From Cryptomeria japonica (taxonomy: Eukaryota; Streptophyta; Pinopsida; Cupressales; Cupressaceae), in NCBI RefSeq assembly GCF_030272615.1, contig NC_081406.1:262786624-262850623 (forward strand): 64,000 nt of DNA. Direction: 5' to 3'. Position numbers and translations under genes: made by a program. Below the pieces are notes generated by a model. The model did not search any database. It was not told the DNA's origin and saw only the letters and a list, made by a program, of their open reading frames with translations. Below, piece by piece: positions 24,440 through 35,504 of this stretch; the first letter of the stretch is position 1; every line of letters begins with the position of its first letter.

Positions 24440-24815
24440 ATTGAACCTGTATGAACATCTTGAACCAACTTCTTGAGTGTTCAAGTAGTTCAAGATGTAC
24501 GCCGCGTCAAACTGTTGACCACTTGCCGTGTTGAACATGTTGAACATATTTGAACCCTTTGAACTCAATTCAATGAGTTCAACACAAACATTATATTACC
24601 GAACAGGAAAAACCTTTAGGAAGAGCCGCTGCAAAAACTTAGAGAAAATGTTAGTACAAAAAACTTTTCCCTGAACACCTTGGAACCTATTGAACCTAAA
24701 TGAACCTGTTGAACCCAGTTCAGAATGGTTCAACGTGTTCAAGGAGTTCAATCAATTGTTTGAACTTGACTTAAACGACTAGAAAAAGGATTTGAGGACG
24801 CATTAAGGACTTGAA
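24440..24815. promoter_or_regulatory. Cluster of TTGAAC / GTTCAA hexamers in LTR U3
   Basis: At least fifteen copies of TTGAAC or its complement GTTCAA in about 375 bp, at irregular spacing and in both orientations, lie at the 5' (sense) end of the LTR where U3 control elements belong. The same cluster is kept in the other LTR (43040-43415). It looks like a transcription-factor array, but the factor is unknown and no TATA box was assigned. Confidence 0.6.
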
Positions 24816-24897
24816 CCAAGGTAATATGGCATGAACTAGGACTCCAACATAAAAAAGGAAAAGATGACCCACTCTCGCCATGAAGAATAAATGACAC

Positions 24898-26125
24898 TGT
24901 AGCGTCCTAAAATTGTGACACTTGCAATTTCGTCTGCATTTCGGTCTTCACGATGGCAACGCAACATGCAACCTGAATGGAGACCCGAAAACTTGCTCAC
25001 GACACTGAAAACTGCATTTTTCAAGCACCGTTGGCCTGAACCTCCTTGCACCCCGCTGTCCCGGAGGTGGGACCAGAGCGCCCAGCGCCCTAGTCCCTCA
25101 GGACCAGGGCGCCCAGCACCCTGGTCCCTGGGTCCTATTTTGGGCCCGGTTTCCTAAGTGATATCGGGTCTTTTTGATTGCAATTTGGAAATATACTTCC
25201 CTAGTCGGCCTAAGGTCGGGAAAATCAGTCTATCAGCCCTAATTGACAAGTATATAAACTACATTTTTCTCTCTCATTTGATATGAAGAGAATATGTGTA
25301 CAAAGCGTGGAAACTATACTCAAGCATTCAAGCATTCAAGCAATTGATCATTCCAAGTCTCCATTCAAGGCTAAGTGTTGCATTCAAGACAAGGATTCAA
25401 CCATTGAAGAGGAGATCACTTATTACATGCTACATACTACAACACACAACATCTAAACCTTTGCACATAAGGATACAAACATCCTTAGAACAAGGTATTA
25501 GTACTTGTTTTACATTACAGTCATTTACATTTACAGCACTTGCTCATTTCTTGGTTAATTCCAAAACCGGGGTTTGACCTAAAGGCAAACCCCTAATCCC
25601 TAACCCCCCAATCGTCTTCGCTTTTCTGTGTGTAGGTTGCAGGTACGCGGCTAAGATTGAAGATCTGGAATCCTTGTGCAGAGATGAACAGATCCCCTTT
25701 CGTTTCGCGGATTTTTCGGAGGACCGTGGCGCCGGGCGCCATCGTCCCGACAACTTTTTCTCAAATTCGCAGGACAGCGCCGTATCGACATTCTACTGCT
25801 AATTCCAGGTCTGCAGCTTCATCCTATAACCTAAACCCAGTTTATAAGTGAATCTTTATGACTTTCTATGCATCCTTAGCTTAATTTCCTTAATCAACAT
25901 TCTTTACAAAAGAGGGTAGCTTTGCTTTCCAAACCCTTGAAATTCATTTAGCATCCAATCTTACATCGTGTGGGATTGAATCTTATGAGTTTCAACCCCT
26001 CTTTTGAATGTAAAGTCTTCCGCCTAAGTGAAAACCCATCGAATCCTAGCGAACCTCCCTTCTCTCTCCTCGGAGTTAGAAGAGGGGAGACCAACTAGGG
26101 TTCGACCGCGATTTTCCGCTTTACA
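24898..26125 (+). repeat. 5' LTR of the tRNA-Trp gag-only element
   Basis: 1228 bp, TGTAGCGTCC ... CTTTACA. It contains a GC-rich stretch at 25060-25150 in which GCGCCCAGCGCCCTGGTCC-like words recur and pair with each other, and a putative start region near GTATATAAAC (about 25251). A copy of the GGCGCCGGGCGCCATCGTCC motif lies at about 25728-25747. Confidence 0.92.
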
Positions 26126-26128
26126 TTT

Positions 26129-26146
26129 TGGTGAACCCGACGTGAA
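26129..26146 (+). promoter_or_regulatory. Primer binding site, tRNA-Trp type
   Basis: TGGTGAACCCGACGTGAA starts three bases after the LTR. As I recall it, the 3' end of plant nuclear tRNA-Trp is complementary over all 18 bases. The assignment depends on that remembered tRNA sequence. Confidence 0.75.
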
Positions 26147-27382
26147 CATCCTTTCTGACTTTTCATGCTTAGATCTAAAAAAAAAAATTGATTACATTTC
26201 CATGTTTGATCTCTTGCAAAATTTTAGAGGTGATTGCATAAAAACCCTAAAATTTCTTTTTAGTAATTGAACTTGTGAAATGCTTAATTGTTAATGCTTG
26301 TTTCAGATCTGCCCTACTATTACAAATTATCAATTCATATTTGTGCTTTAATTTTGAAAATTAAGTGGTTAAGTGTCAAAACCCTAATTTTTGAAACCCT
26401 CTTAATTCAACCTTTGTTTGACAATTTGACCGATCAAAACATCTCCAAATCAGCTGTAACTTTGGATTCTGCAATAAAATCACAATATCTTTCATCCCTG
26501 AAAATTTGGAAAAAAGTTGCGAGGACCGTGTGCACTCCGAGCGCCATCGTCCCCGACATTTTTTCCAAAATTTCGGGAGCGAGATCTTGTTGTATTTTCT
26601 TGCTAAAATCCAGAATTTTGGCTGATTTTATCAATTTTAACACTTTCAAAATTACAGTCAAAGTTGGTCTTGTGATTGCTTGGTTTAAGGCTCCTAATCA
26701 TTCAAAAATTATCGAAACTGAAATTTTGTGTCAAAATTGTGTTCTTACTGTCTTAGATCTGAAAATTGTATTTGCATTCATTCGAAATTTCAGTGCTTTA
26801 TTCAAATATTTGCATTTTGTGACTTTTGAAATTAAGTGCCTAATTACAACAACTTTGATTTCCGCTTTCAAAATTGAATTTAGCGTGAAATTGAGTCAAT
26901 TTTTAAATTTCAAAACTTGCACTGCTTTTGACATTCCCTCTAAAATCATAAAATTCAAAATTTCAGTTTCCCTCTCTTTTTCAAAATTCAAATTTTGCAT
27001 TTTTCGACAATCTTGATAGGGTTCAATTTTGAGATTGCAACTTTAATTTGGCCTATCTACAGATCGTAAAATCCCTCAATTTTTTCAGATTAGCTCTAAA
27101 ATCATCATACCTTTCATCCCTGCAAATTTCGAAAAAAGTTGCAAGGACCGTGTTGCACTCCGAGCGCCACGGTCTCGAACATTTTTTCTGAAATTTCGGG
27201 AGACTGTTGTGATTGCATTTAACAGCTTAAATCTGGAAGATTGGCTGGTTTTACTGAAAATTGCTACCTCTAAAATCAAAATCTTCTCTCTCTCTCTAGT
27301 GCATGAGTTTTACAACAATAAGCCCTACTTACACTATTCCCGCCGTAGAATTAAGTCTTTCCAAGGTTTAATTACCGAGGAG
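26147..27382 (+). other. Long AT-rich leader with internal direct repeats
   Basis: About 1.24 kb between primer site and gag. Two ~110-bp blocks (26485-26600 and 27100-27210) share CTTTCATCCCTG, AAAAAAGTTGC and CTCCGAGCGCCA, and both resemble the LTR stretch at 25700-25780. An open frame at 26288-27016 is AT-driven, lacks any motif, and is not called a gene. Confidence 0.7.
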
Positions 27383-30300
27383 ATGGAACCTAATTTGAAT
27401 AGCCTTTTTAACGAGGACATGGGTAATTCCTCTAATCCTCCTAATGATGAAGAAGCTCCCCATGAAGTTTCTGTTGAACAACTTTCCAAATTGGATAACC
27501 AATTTGATTATTTTCACCAATGGATGTCTCATGAGTATCCCGATAGTCAAGCTCTTCCTTTAATTGAGGGTTTAAAACGCATGCTTCAAAATGATAAGAA
27601 TGGAATTGATGTCTTGCGCGGTATCGCACACATTGTGGATTCGAATGTGATGCCTATGAAGAGTTGTGCTGAATCTTTAGGTTATACACAACCTCCTACA
27701 CAAGTCAATCATTCTATTCCTTTGACCACTTCTATTGCTAGTTTACCTACCTTTACATCAAACATCATGGCTACCTCTATACAAGACATTCCTCCTGTGA
27801 TCACTAGTCATGGGGGCAATCCTCCTTCTTCAATTAACCCTATTCCTTCATTCAATCCGACTTCTTCATTCATTCCTTCAATAAGTGTTCCTATTACATC
27901 TTCACAAATGAACATGACGCAAGGGGGCAATTCATTTAACCATTCCATTCCTCCTTGTAGTGTTCCTCCTATCCAATCATCCCCTATGGTTGACTATCAT
28001 AGGGTCCCACCACCTTACTCTTTACCTTCTTTCAATAACATAACACCTCCATCTCAATCTAACACATCCCATATGAACTCTTCGACTGAAGCGACCATTA
28101 ACAATCTTGCACAAACTGTCTCTTCTTTACAGCAACAAATTGCCTCTATGAATCAATCTAAGTTTAGTGTGCCCACATTTGATGTAGCGAGCCCACTTTC
28201 TCTTGACATTGTTCGAGCTATTCCTCCAAAGCATGTTGAAATCCCACATTTGGAACTTTATAATGGTAAAGGAGATCCTCTAACACATGTTAAGACTTTT
28301 CAAACAATATGTACTGATTTTGCTTATGACCAAAGGTTGCTTGCAAAACTATTCACCAGAACATTAAGAGACAAAGCCCTACAATGGTATTGCTCGTTGC
28401 CTTCTTATTCTATTACTTCTTTCGAACAACTTGCAAATGCTTTCATTCAACAATTTCAAAACAATATAAGTCCTAAAGTTACTTTGATTGATTTAATGCA
28501 TTGTAAACAAGGTGTTAAAGAAAAAGTGACTGATTTCATTGGTAGATATAAGCATTTGTATGCTCAAATTTCTTTTCTAGTGCCTGATAATGATATTCAA
28601 AGAATCTTTATTTCTAATTTACAAAAAGATATTCGAGACAAACTTCTGTTTTCTGAGTTTACTTCTTTCCAACAGTTATGCGCCACTCTTCACAATTATC
28701 AACTGACTGTGAGTCAAATGGAACAATCACATCCTATGGCTCCGAGTGATAAGGGTGATAGCAGTCAACAACCATTTGGGAAGTTTAAACCGAACAGAGA
28801 TTCCATCAAATTCAATGAAAACATCATCAACAACAATGTGAATGCAGCATCAGGCGTGCCTCCTATTTCTAAATTTTTCAGGAAAGAAAGAAAGTATACT
28901 CCTTTGAATGAATCATTGCATGATATTATGAATAAGTTATTGGGACAAAATGTGCTTACTCTTCCTCCTATACGACAAATTGATCCTGCAAAGATTACTT
29001 CACCTTATTTTGATCACAAAGCTTTTTGTCATTTTCATCGTCAGCCTGGTCATGATACTGAAAAATGCTTTTCTTTAAAGGGTAAAATTCAGGATTTGAT
29101 TGATAATAATACCATTTCTATTTCTGGAGTGAATGATAAAGGCAACACATCTGTAGCTCCTCCTAACCAAAATCTTCAGATTTTTACTGATCCATTACCT
29201 TCTCATACCTCTCATACCTCTAATGCGATTGAGGCTAATGATTCCTCTTTCTCATCTGATGGTCTTGTGTCTATGACTCCGAATGTGATTAACTTTGTAG
29301 AGCAGCAAGAAAACCCTAAAGAACCTTCCATCACATTTGATTCTAGTGAAACCATTAGAGCACCTGATGGTCCTTTATACATAGTTGCAAAATTTAAGAA
29401 TACACCTTGCCGTGGAGTGCTTATTGATCCTTCGTGCATGGTTAATGTTATTACTGAAGAATTTCTTTTTACTTTGCAATTGAATCAAGTGATCTATGAC
29501 AAAACAGATGTGATTGTGAAACTATTTGATGCATTTTCTTCTTCTGCAATTGGTTCTATTACATTGCCTATTGAGGTTCATAATAAATCTCTTGATGTGA
29601 ACTTTGCTATTATTCCATCTTCCGAACAATTTCGTGTGAAGCTTGGCTATCCTTGGCTATCTTCCATGAAAGCTATTGCTTCTCCTATTCATAAGTGTTT
29701 GAAATTTCCCCATAATGGTGAAGTTGTTACTGTCAATCATAGTCTCTTTAAACCAGCCGAAAGAACCTCTAGTGTTCCTATTGATTACTTTTGGCCCAAA
29801 CAATTCCAATCTCTTCCTCCATGAAGTGATCATCTTTTCAAATCTTATCAAAAGTGGAAAACAGATATGATCTTATCTCTAATTGAACCTAGAACACCTA
29901 AACTTGACATTCCTATCATTCTTGAGAAGGAAATTCTTCCTTTGAAAGACAAAACTAATGTCTTTCCCCAAGAAGATTCCCAACCCGTCCCCATGGATGC
30001 GACTATGTCTATACCTAATAAACTTCCTAAGAGTAGACCTATACCTCCTCATCATGATGGACTTGGTCTTCTCCCGAAACCGAAAATTCCTCCTTTGTAT
30101 GGAGCAGTTCCTCCTCCTGCCTTTTATAGAGAGAAGAGACCTTCTTCTTCTCCTATTATCCAGCCTAAGAGACCACAACCTAAACATCCAAGTGATAAGG
30201 ATGAGAACATTCCTCCTCCTCAGTCTTCTACACTTCCTACTAAGACTAGACGTAATCATTCTGCATGGGAACGCCAACGAAAGTGTCGTCTTAGGGCTCA

Positions 30301-30724
30301 AGCAGCTGCTTCTCAAACTTTACAATCTCCAAAAACACCTTCAACAAGCATTATTCCATTTTCTCCTCAGCCAGATATTGAGCCTAAATTTCCTAAACAT
30401 AAGATGCATGATGGTCTTGACCCTGTGCAAGTTAAAGATCCTATTTTTATAAATCTTGATGACGATATAGATGAAAATGTTACTCCTCTTGCTTCTGATA
30501 GTGAATATGAACTTGTTGATGTTGATAACCATTTATCTAATGAATTTTCTAAGCACTTATCCTAGCTCCTAGACAAGAACAATATGGCTCGGAACATGAA
30601 CATAGCCCTTGTTTGGATCTTGTGATAGCTCCATCTGCTGTGTTGGATGTTCCTCCTCTAGCGTGTTCCCTGCCTTCCCGAAACATTGATCAGCAAGATC
30701 GGGGGGTAGATGACGTGCTAGACT
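27383..30724 (+). pseudogene. Gypsy gag-protease polyprotein with one stop and one frameshift
   Basis: Start ATG 27383 (MEPNLNSLFNEDMGN), chosen because sequence upstream is leader. The first 813 codons are open to TGA at 29822. Domains: Pro/Ser-rich N-terminus; gag capsid domain at residues about 286-396 (ELYNGKGDPLTHVKTF ... ALQWYCSLP ... FIQQF); knuckle-like CHFHRQPGHDTEKC near 546-560; retropepsin-like fold near 675-780 with LIDPSCMVNVI, where DSG or DGG is expected, and KLGYPWL. The same frame resumes after the TGA (a likely CGA-to-TGA change) and runs through a Pro-rich tail (KTRRNHSAWERQRKCR) to 30565. A one-base frameshift there leads to a further 53 open codons, ending at TAG 30724. 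It shares the protease end KFPHNGEVVTV with the frame at 50216-54319. Confidence 0.85.
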
Positions 30725-31471
30725 AGTTACATTAGCATGGCAGATTCTCTCCCCCTCTCTTTTGTTACTTCTTCTATATGTTATTCTCATTCTTCTATTT
30801 GTCGTCCTTAGTGTTGTCTACTTGAGGACGATGCAAAGCATTGAGATCTCTTGATCTCTCTCATGTTGACTCAAAAGACACATGTGTTCCCTTCTTCTAG
30901 GTGACCTTCCTTGATTGGGGAATGAAGAACAATTATGCATACATACATATGATATATATACATGACTTATCATACAGCATACTGACCCCGAGGAAAGCGA
31001 AGTCACCTCGTGCTTTGTGTTTTGTGTCTATTATCCTTGGGTTTATCTCACACTTGGGGGCTAAATCTTTGCGATAACGTGCTCCTTTTCCTTTCTCATT
31101 TCTTATGTGTATCACTACGTTAAAACAATCACCCCCGTTGAGGCGTGTGCGATCGCTTTAATGTAGGGGGACATACACCCTGTCTATCCTTTCAAAGATA
31201 CTTGAAAATTTCTTGGCAAACTTAGCTTTGTCTTGAAGATTTTTGGTATTTCTTTTGCATGACTCATAGTGAGGGAACCTTACTACTGACAGTCATGGTT
31301 CTTCCTCGTGATCTTCCCTTTTACTTTGTCAATCGAAGTTGTAAGATCCTTAGTCCACTGGGGGCTTGGTGTATCTTGCCTCCTTGACGTGGTGAAAGTC
31401 TTTCAACGTTGTTTCCTTGTACTTTACCAGAAGTATGAGCATACATACTCCCGCTAAAGTGGGGGCTAAAT
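30725..31471 (+). other. 3' non-coding region and polypurine tract
   Basis: No coding signal. The polypurine tract AAAGTGGGGGCTAAA is at 31457-31471, directly before the LTR. Two earlier look-alikes, CTTGGGGGCTAAA near 31052 and CTGGGGGCTTGG near 31349, may be extra priming tracts or chance. Confidence 0.7.
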
Positions 31472-32698
31472 GTAGCGTCCTAAAATTGTGACACTTGCAA
31501 TTTCAACTGCATTTCGGTCTTCACGATGGCGACGCAACACGCAACCTGAATGGAGACCCCAAAACTTGCTCACGACACTAAAAACTGCATTTTTCAAGCA
31601 CCGTTGGCCTGAACCTCCTTGCACCCCGTTGTCCCGGAGGTGGGACCAGAGCGCCCAGCGCCCTGGTCCCTCAGGACTAGGGCGCCCAGCGCCCTAGTCC
31701 CTGGGTCCTATTTTGGGCCCGGTTTCCTAAGTGATATCGGGTCTTTTTTATTGCAATTTGGAAATATACTTCCTTGGTCGGCCTAAGGTCGGGAAAATCA
31801 GTCTATCAGCCCTAATTGACAAGTATATAAACTACATCTTTCTCTCTCATTTGATATGAAGAGAATATGTGTACAAAGCGTGGAAACTATACTCAAGCAT
31901 TCAAGCATTCAAGCAATTGATCATTCCAAGTCTCCATTCAAGGCTAAGTGTTGCATTCAAGACAAGGATTCAACCATTGAAGAGGAGATCACTTATTACA
32001 TGCTACATACTACAACACACAACATCTAAACCTTTGCACATAAGGATACAAACATCCTTAGAACAAGGTATTAGTACTTGTTTTACATTACAGTCATTTA
32101 CATTTACAACACTTGCTCATTTCTTGGTTAATTCCAAAACCGGGGTTTGACCTAAAGGCAAACCCCTAATCCCTAACCCCCCAATCGTCTTCACTTTTCT
32201 GTGTGTAGGTTGCAGGTATGCGGCTGAGATTGAAGATCTGGAATCCTTGTGCAGAGACGAACAGATCCCCTTTCATTTCGCGGATTTTTCGGAGGACTGT
32301 GGCGCCGGGCGCCATCGTCCCGACAACTTTTTCTCAAATTCGTAGGACAGCGCCGTATCGACATTCTACTGCTAATTCCAGGTCCGCAGCTTCATCCTAT
32401 AACCTAAACCCAATTTATAAGCGAATCTTTATGACTTTCTATGCATCCTTAGCTTAATTTCCTTAATCAACATTCTTTACAAAAGAGGGTAGCTTTGCTT
32501 TCCAAACCCTTGAAATTCATTTAGCATCCAATCTTACATCGTGTGGGATTGAATCTTATGAGTTTCAACCCCTCTTTTGAATGTAAAGTCTTCCCCCTAA
32601 GTGAAAACCCATCGAATCCTAGCGAACCTCCCTTCTCTCTCCTCGGAGTTAGAAGAGGGGAGACCAACTAGGGTTCGACCGCGATTTTCTGCTTTACA
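31472..32698 (+). repeat. 3' LTR of the tRNA-Trp gag-only element
   Basis: 1227 bp, near-identical to 24898-26125, ending CTTTACA directly before the GACAC target duplication. The GC-rich self-complementary stretch is at about 31635-31720. Confidence 0.93.
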
Positions 32699-32859
32699 GA
32701 CACGGTAACATTGGCTCTGACTGGGGATTGTATTTTTCAAAGGAAAATGCAAAGAACTCACAGACTCTAGTTTCGCAGAACAAAAAACAAAGGGGAAAGG
32801 ATTAAGGGCACAACCAAAAATACCTAGACTACTATGTACAAGTGACTCAAACACAGGAT

Positions 32860-34263
32860 TTATAATTTATAGAGCTTGAGATCTTGCCCATTGTAGGTAT
32901 AAGGCATGATCGTTCCGTCAGCATAGCTGAGTTTGAATGCATTTTTTCCTACTGCCTCACAAATTTTGAAAGGGCCCTTCCACAATGAATCAAACTTGCC
33001 GTGAGCACCTTTGGACTCTCTCCTTTTGTCCCATAGCAGCACCTCATCTCCTACTAGGAAACCTCTTGGTCGAGCTCGCATGTCAAAAATTCTCTTTGCT
33101 CGGCTCTGATGTTCTGAAATCCTATCCACCAGCAATTCTCTCTCTTCTTCTAACTTTGTCAGATACATGATTCTTTTCTCCAAAGCATTTTGAAAGAAGG
33201 AATCCTCCACTACTGTTTGCAGCTTGGTTGCTGATAACTCCAGCGGCAAAGAAAGTTTCGCTCCTATGCCATACACAAGTTCAAAAGGTGTCATTCCAAT
33301 GGCCCTCTTGGGTGTGGTTCTGTCTGCCCACAAAGCCTCATATAACTTCTTATGCCAATTCCAAGCACTCTCGTCAACTAGCTTCTTCATGATGACTATC
33401 AAATTCTTGTTGCTAGATTCGGCCAAACCATTGCCCTTTGGGAAATAATTAGAAGAATGTGAGAGGGAAATCTGATGATCATAGCAAAACAAAGTCAACT
33501 CTTCGGAGAAAAAATATGACGCATTATCTGTCACAATTTTTTGGGGTACTCCAAAACGAACTAGGATGCAATCCTTGAGAAAACTACACACAATCTCTGA
33601 GTTCGCCTTTTTGGTGGGAATGGCCTCTACCCACTTAGTAAAGTAGTCAGTTGCTGTCAAAATATACATGTGACCTGCACTGGAATGAGGGTTTATTGGG
33701 CCTATGAAATCAATGCCCCACTATTTAAAAGGTTCATCCATCACTATAGGCCTAAGAGGCAAAGCTGCCAAATGTGGCTTTGCAGAAAATAATTGACATT
33801 TCTCACATTCTTTCACATGAATATAGGCATCCCGAAACATGTCGGGCCAATAAAAACAATTTCTCAAAATTTTGAAAACAGTAACAGATGATGAGAAGTG
33901 TCCCCCACAAACCTATCCATGATAGGCTTCCAGGAGCTTTTACTGTTGAGGTTTATCTACACACCTTAGATATGTTCCATCTAAACCCTTTTTGTATAAA
34001 ACATCTAGCCAAATTACATACTTTGCAGCTTTTAATTTTAAATTCCTTTGTTCTTTAGCCGACAGATGATTTGGACAACTACCATAAGTTAAATAGTAGG
34101 CCACATCAGAGAACCATGTATCCTGCAATCCGACAAAAAGAGTTAATGGTAACTCTACTTTAGTTTCCACCTCATTTTCTACTATCAACCTGCATAAGCC
34201 TTGTCCTTTAATTGTCTTTGTAGGGCAAATATCTAAGTCATACTCCTGGATTTCGTTACCCAA
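32860..34263 (-). pseudogene. Tat-like integrase (zinc, catalytic core, GPF end)
   Basis: Integrase inserts the cDNA into the chromosome. On the minus strand: an N-terminal zinc-binding segment (about 34050-33780) with AYHG, GGHF and CEKCQ; a core with the DDE residues in TATDYFTKWVEA, IVTDNASYFF and KGNGLAESSN; and a C-terminal GPF-type module (LWKGPFKICEAVGKNAFKL). It ends at 32860. Stops occur between 33670 and 33940, and a frameshift near 34250 separates it from RNase H. The catalytic residues themselves remain. The 3' LTR ends about 150 bp further on, at 32710. Confidence 0.88.
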
Positions 34264-35417
34264 GTTGCTCTCTTATTTAGCCCAACCTCCTGCTGAGTCA
34301 AAATGCTTTTTACGGCTAAATCTGGAACAAAAAGTACAGAGTGAGAATGCAGAATATAGTATTGAAATTGTTTCACGGCTTTTACAACAACATATGCATG
34401 CTTCTCCATAGGTGAATACTTGAGCTCATGCTTCTTGAGCAGAGTACTCATGAACGCTATGGGCATTTCAGCCCCATTTTCATCCAACTGTAACAGAATC
34501 CTAGACATAGTATGATCTGATGCATAACAATACAAAATGAAGTCCTTCGTGAAATCTGGATTAACAAGAGTGGGTGCATTTGCAACTAATCCCTTAATTT
34601 TCTCAAAAGAATTTTTGGCCTCTTCGGTCCACTTAAAAGGATGTTGCTCACTTAGCAAGCCAACAATGTGTTTCGTGGTCTCAGCAAACTCTGGAACAAA
34701 TCTTCTTAAGAAATTCACTTGACCAAAAAACGATCTTACTCCAGTCCGGCTAGAGGGTAAACTGAGACGTTGAATTGCATTAACTCTCTTGGGATCAATC
34801 TTGACTCCCTCTTTTGAGACAATATGTCCTAAAAATTTTCCCTTTGTGACACAATAAACTGATTTCTTAGGATTCAAAGAAATCCCGTGCTCACGACAAC
34901 GCTGCAACACTGCACTCAAATCCCGAAAATGATCTGTCCTTTTTTTTTAAAACACCGTGAGATCATCCAGATAAACTACAATTATTCTGTCTCAGAAATC
35001 CTTGAAAGAGGAATCCATAGCCCTTTGAAAAGTGGCTCCAACATTTATTAAACCAAAAGGCATGCGGTTGTATGCGAATGTTCCCCATGGAGTGATGAAC
35101 GTTGTCTTGTGCTGCTCATGCTCTGCTACAGTAATCTGGTTGTAACCAGAAAAACCATCAAACATCGACATCATCTCTAATCCGGACACTGTCTGTAAAA
35201 TGTGATCCATATTTGGTAAGGCGTAATTGTCCTTCAGGCTTGCTTGATTCAAATTCCAAAAATCAACGCAGATACGAATCTCCCCATTTTTCTTTCTTAC
35301 GGGCACAATGTTAGCTACCCAGGTGGAATGGTGGATTGGATATATGATTCGGGCTTTAAGCATTTTTTCAACTTCCTTAGAAATGGCATCCGCCATAATG
35401 GGGTTAAAATTCCTCAA
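34233..35417 (-). pseudogene. Tat-like reverse transcriptase and gypsy RNase H
   Basis: The RT copies RNA into cDNA and the RNase H removes the template. Fingers and palm are at 35417-34992 (KKNGEIRICVDFWNLNQ, MMSMFDGFSGYNQI, FAYNRMPFGLINVGATFQRA). The catalytic YLDD lies just after an in-frame TGA near 34990 (VVYLDDLTVF), followed by another stop near 34940. Thumb and RNase H are at 34919-34233 (GKFLGHIVSKEG, VRSFFGQVNFLRRFVPEFA, then an RNase H with the usual YTDAS now read as YCYASDH). All pieces are in one phase, so stops rather than shifts disable it. Confidence 0.9.
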
Positions 35418-35504
35418 TTTTTGCCTAAAAGGAGAGATGCCTGACTTCAGCAGAATCTGATGTTGAAAATGTCCATTTCTAAACTCCTTCAGGTCATCAT
35501 AAGA

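Larger units (their letters stand above)
20144..24897 (-). repeat. 3' LTR of the Tat-like element (ends at 32710 after a nested insert)
   Basis: Begins TGTTAGTGAAC at 20144. Its last seven bases (GGTAACA) lie at 32704-32710 beyond the nested element and its GACAC duplication, giving about 4761 bp in all. It is colinear with 38759-43507. It carries a long minus-strand reading frame (21066-23963) and a cluster of TTGAAC/GTTCAA motifs near its transcription-sense start. Confidence 0.92.
24898..32698 (+). mobile_element. Gag-only (TR-GAG type) gypsy element with tRNA-Trp primer site
   Basis: Complete 7801-bp element: LTR 24898-26125, primer site 26129-26146, gag-protease frame 27383-30724, polypurine tract 31457-31471, LTR 31472-32698. 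It is flanked by GACAC at 24893-24897 and 32699-32703. There is no reverse transcriptase, RNase H or integrase, so it must borrow them. It sits in the left LTR of the Tat-like element, in opposite orientation. About 29 differences between its LTRs by eye (~2.4%), mostly C/T and G/A transitions. Confidence 0.93.

Noticed and set aside
24271-24468. Short frame beginning MVQDVHTGS in both LTRs, upstream of the long LTR frame
   Set aside because: Shared by the two LTRs but only 65-96 codons, in the presumed U3; could be an upstream exon, not supportable alone.
26288-27016. 242-codon frame in the leader of the gag-only element
   Set aside because: Low-complexity, AT-driven composition; it overlaps the leader repeats and has no domain.
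29879-30452. Frames of 145 and 164 codons overlapping the gag tail
   Set aside because: Shadows of the gag frame in other phases; Leu/Arg-rich products arise from its Pro/Ser codons.
32711-32740. Polypurine tract of the Tat-like element
   Set aside because: The expected position shows only a weak purine bias (minus strand CAGAGCCAA), so I did not call it.
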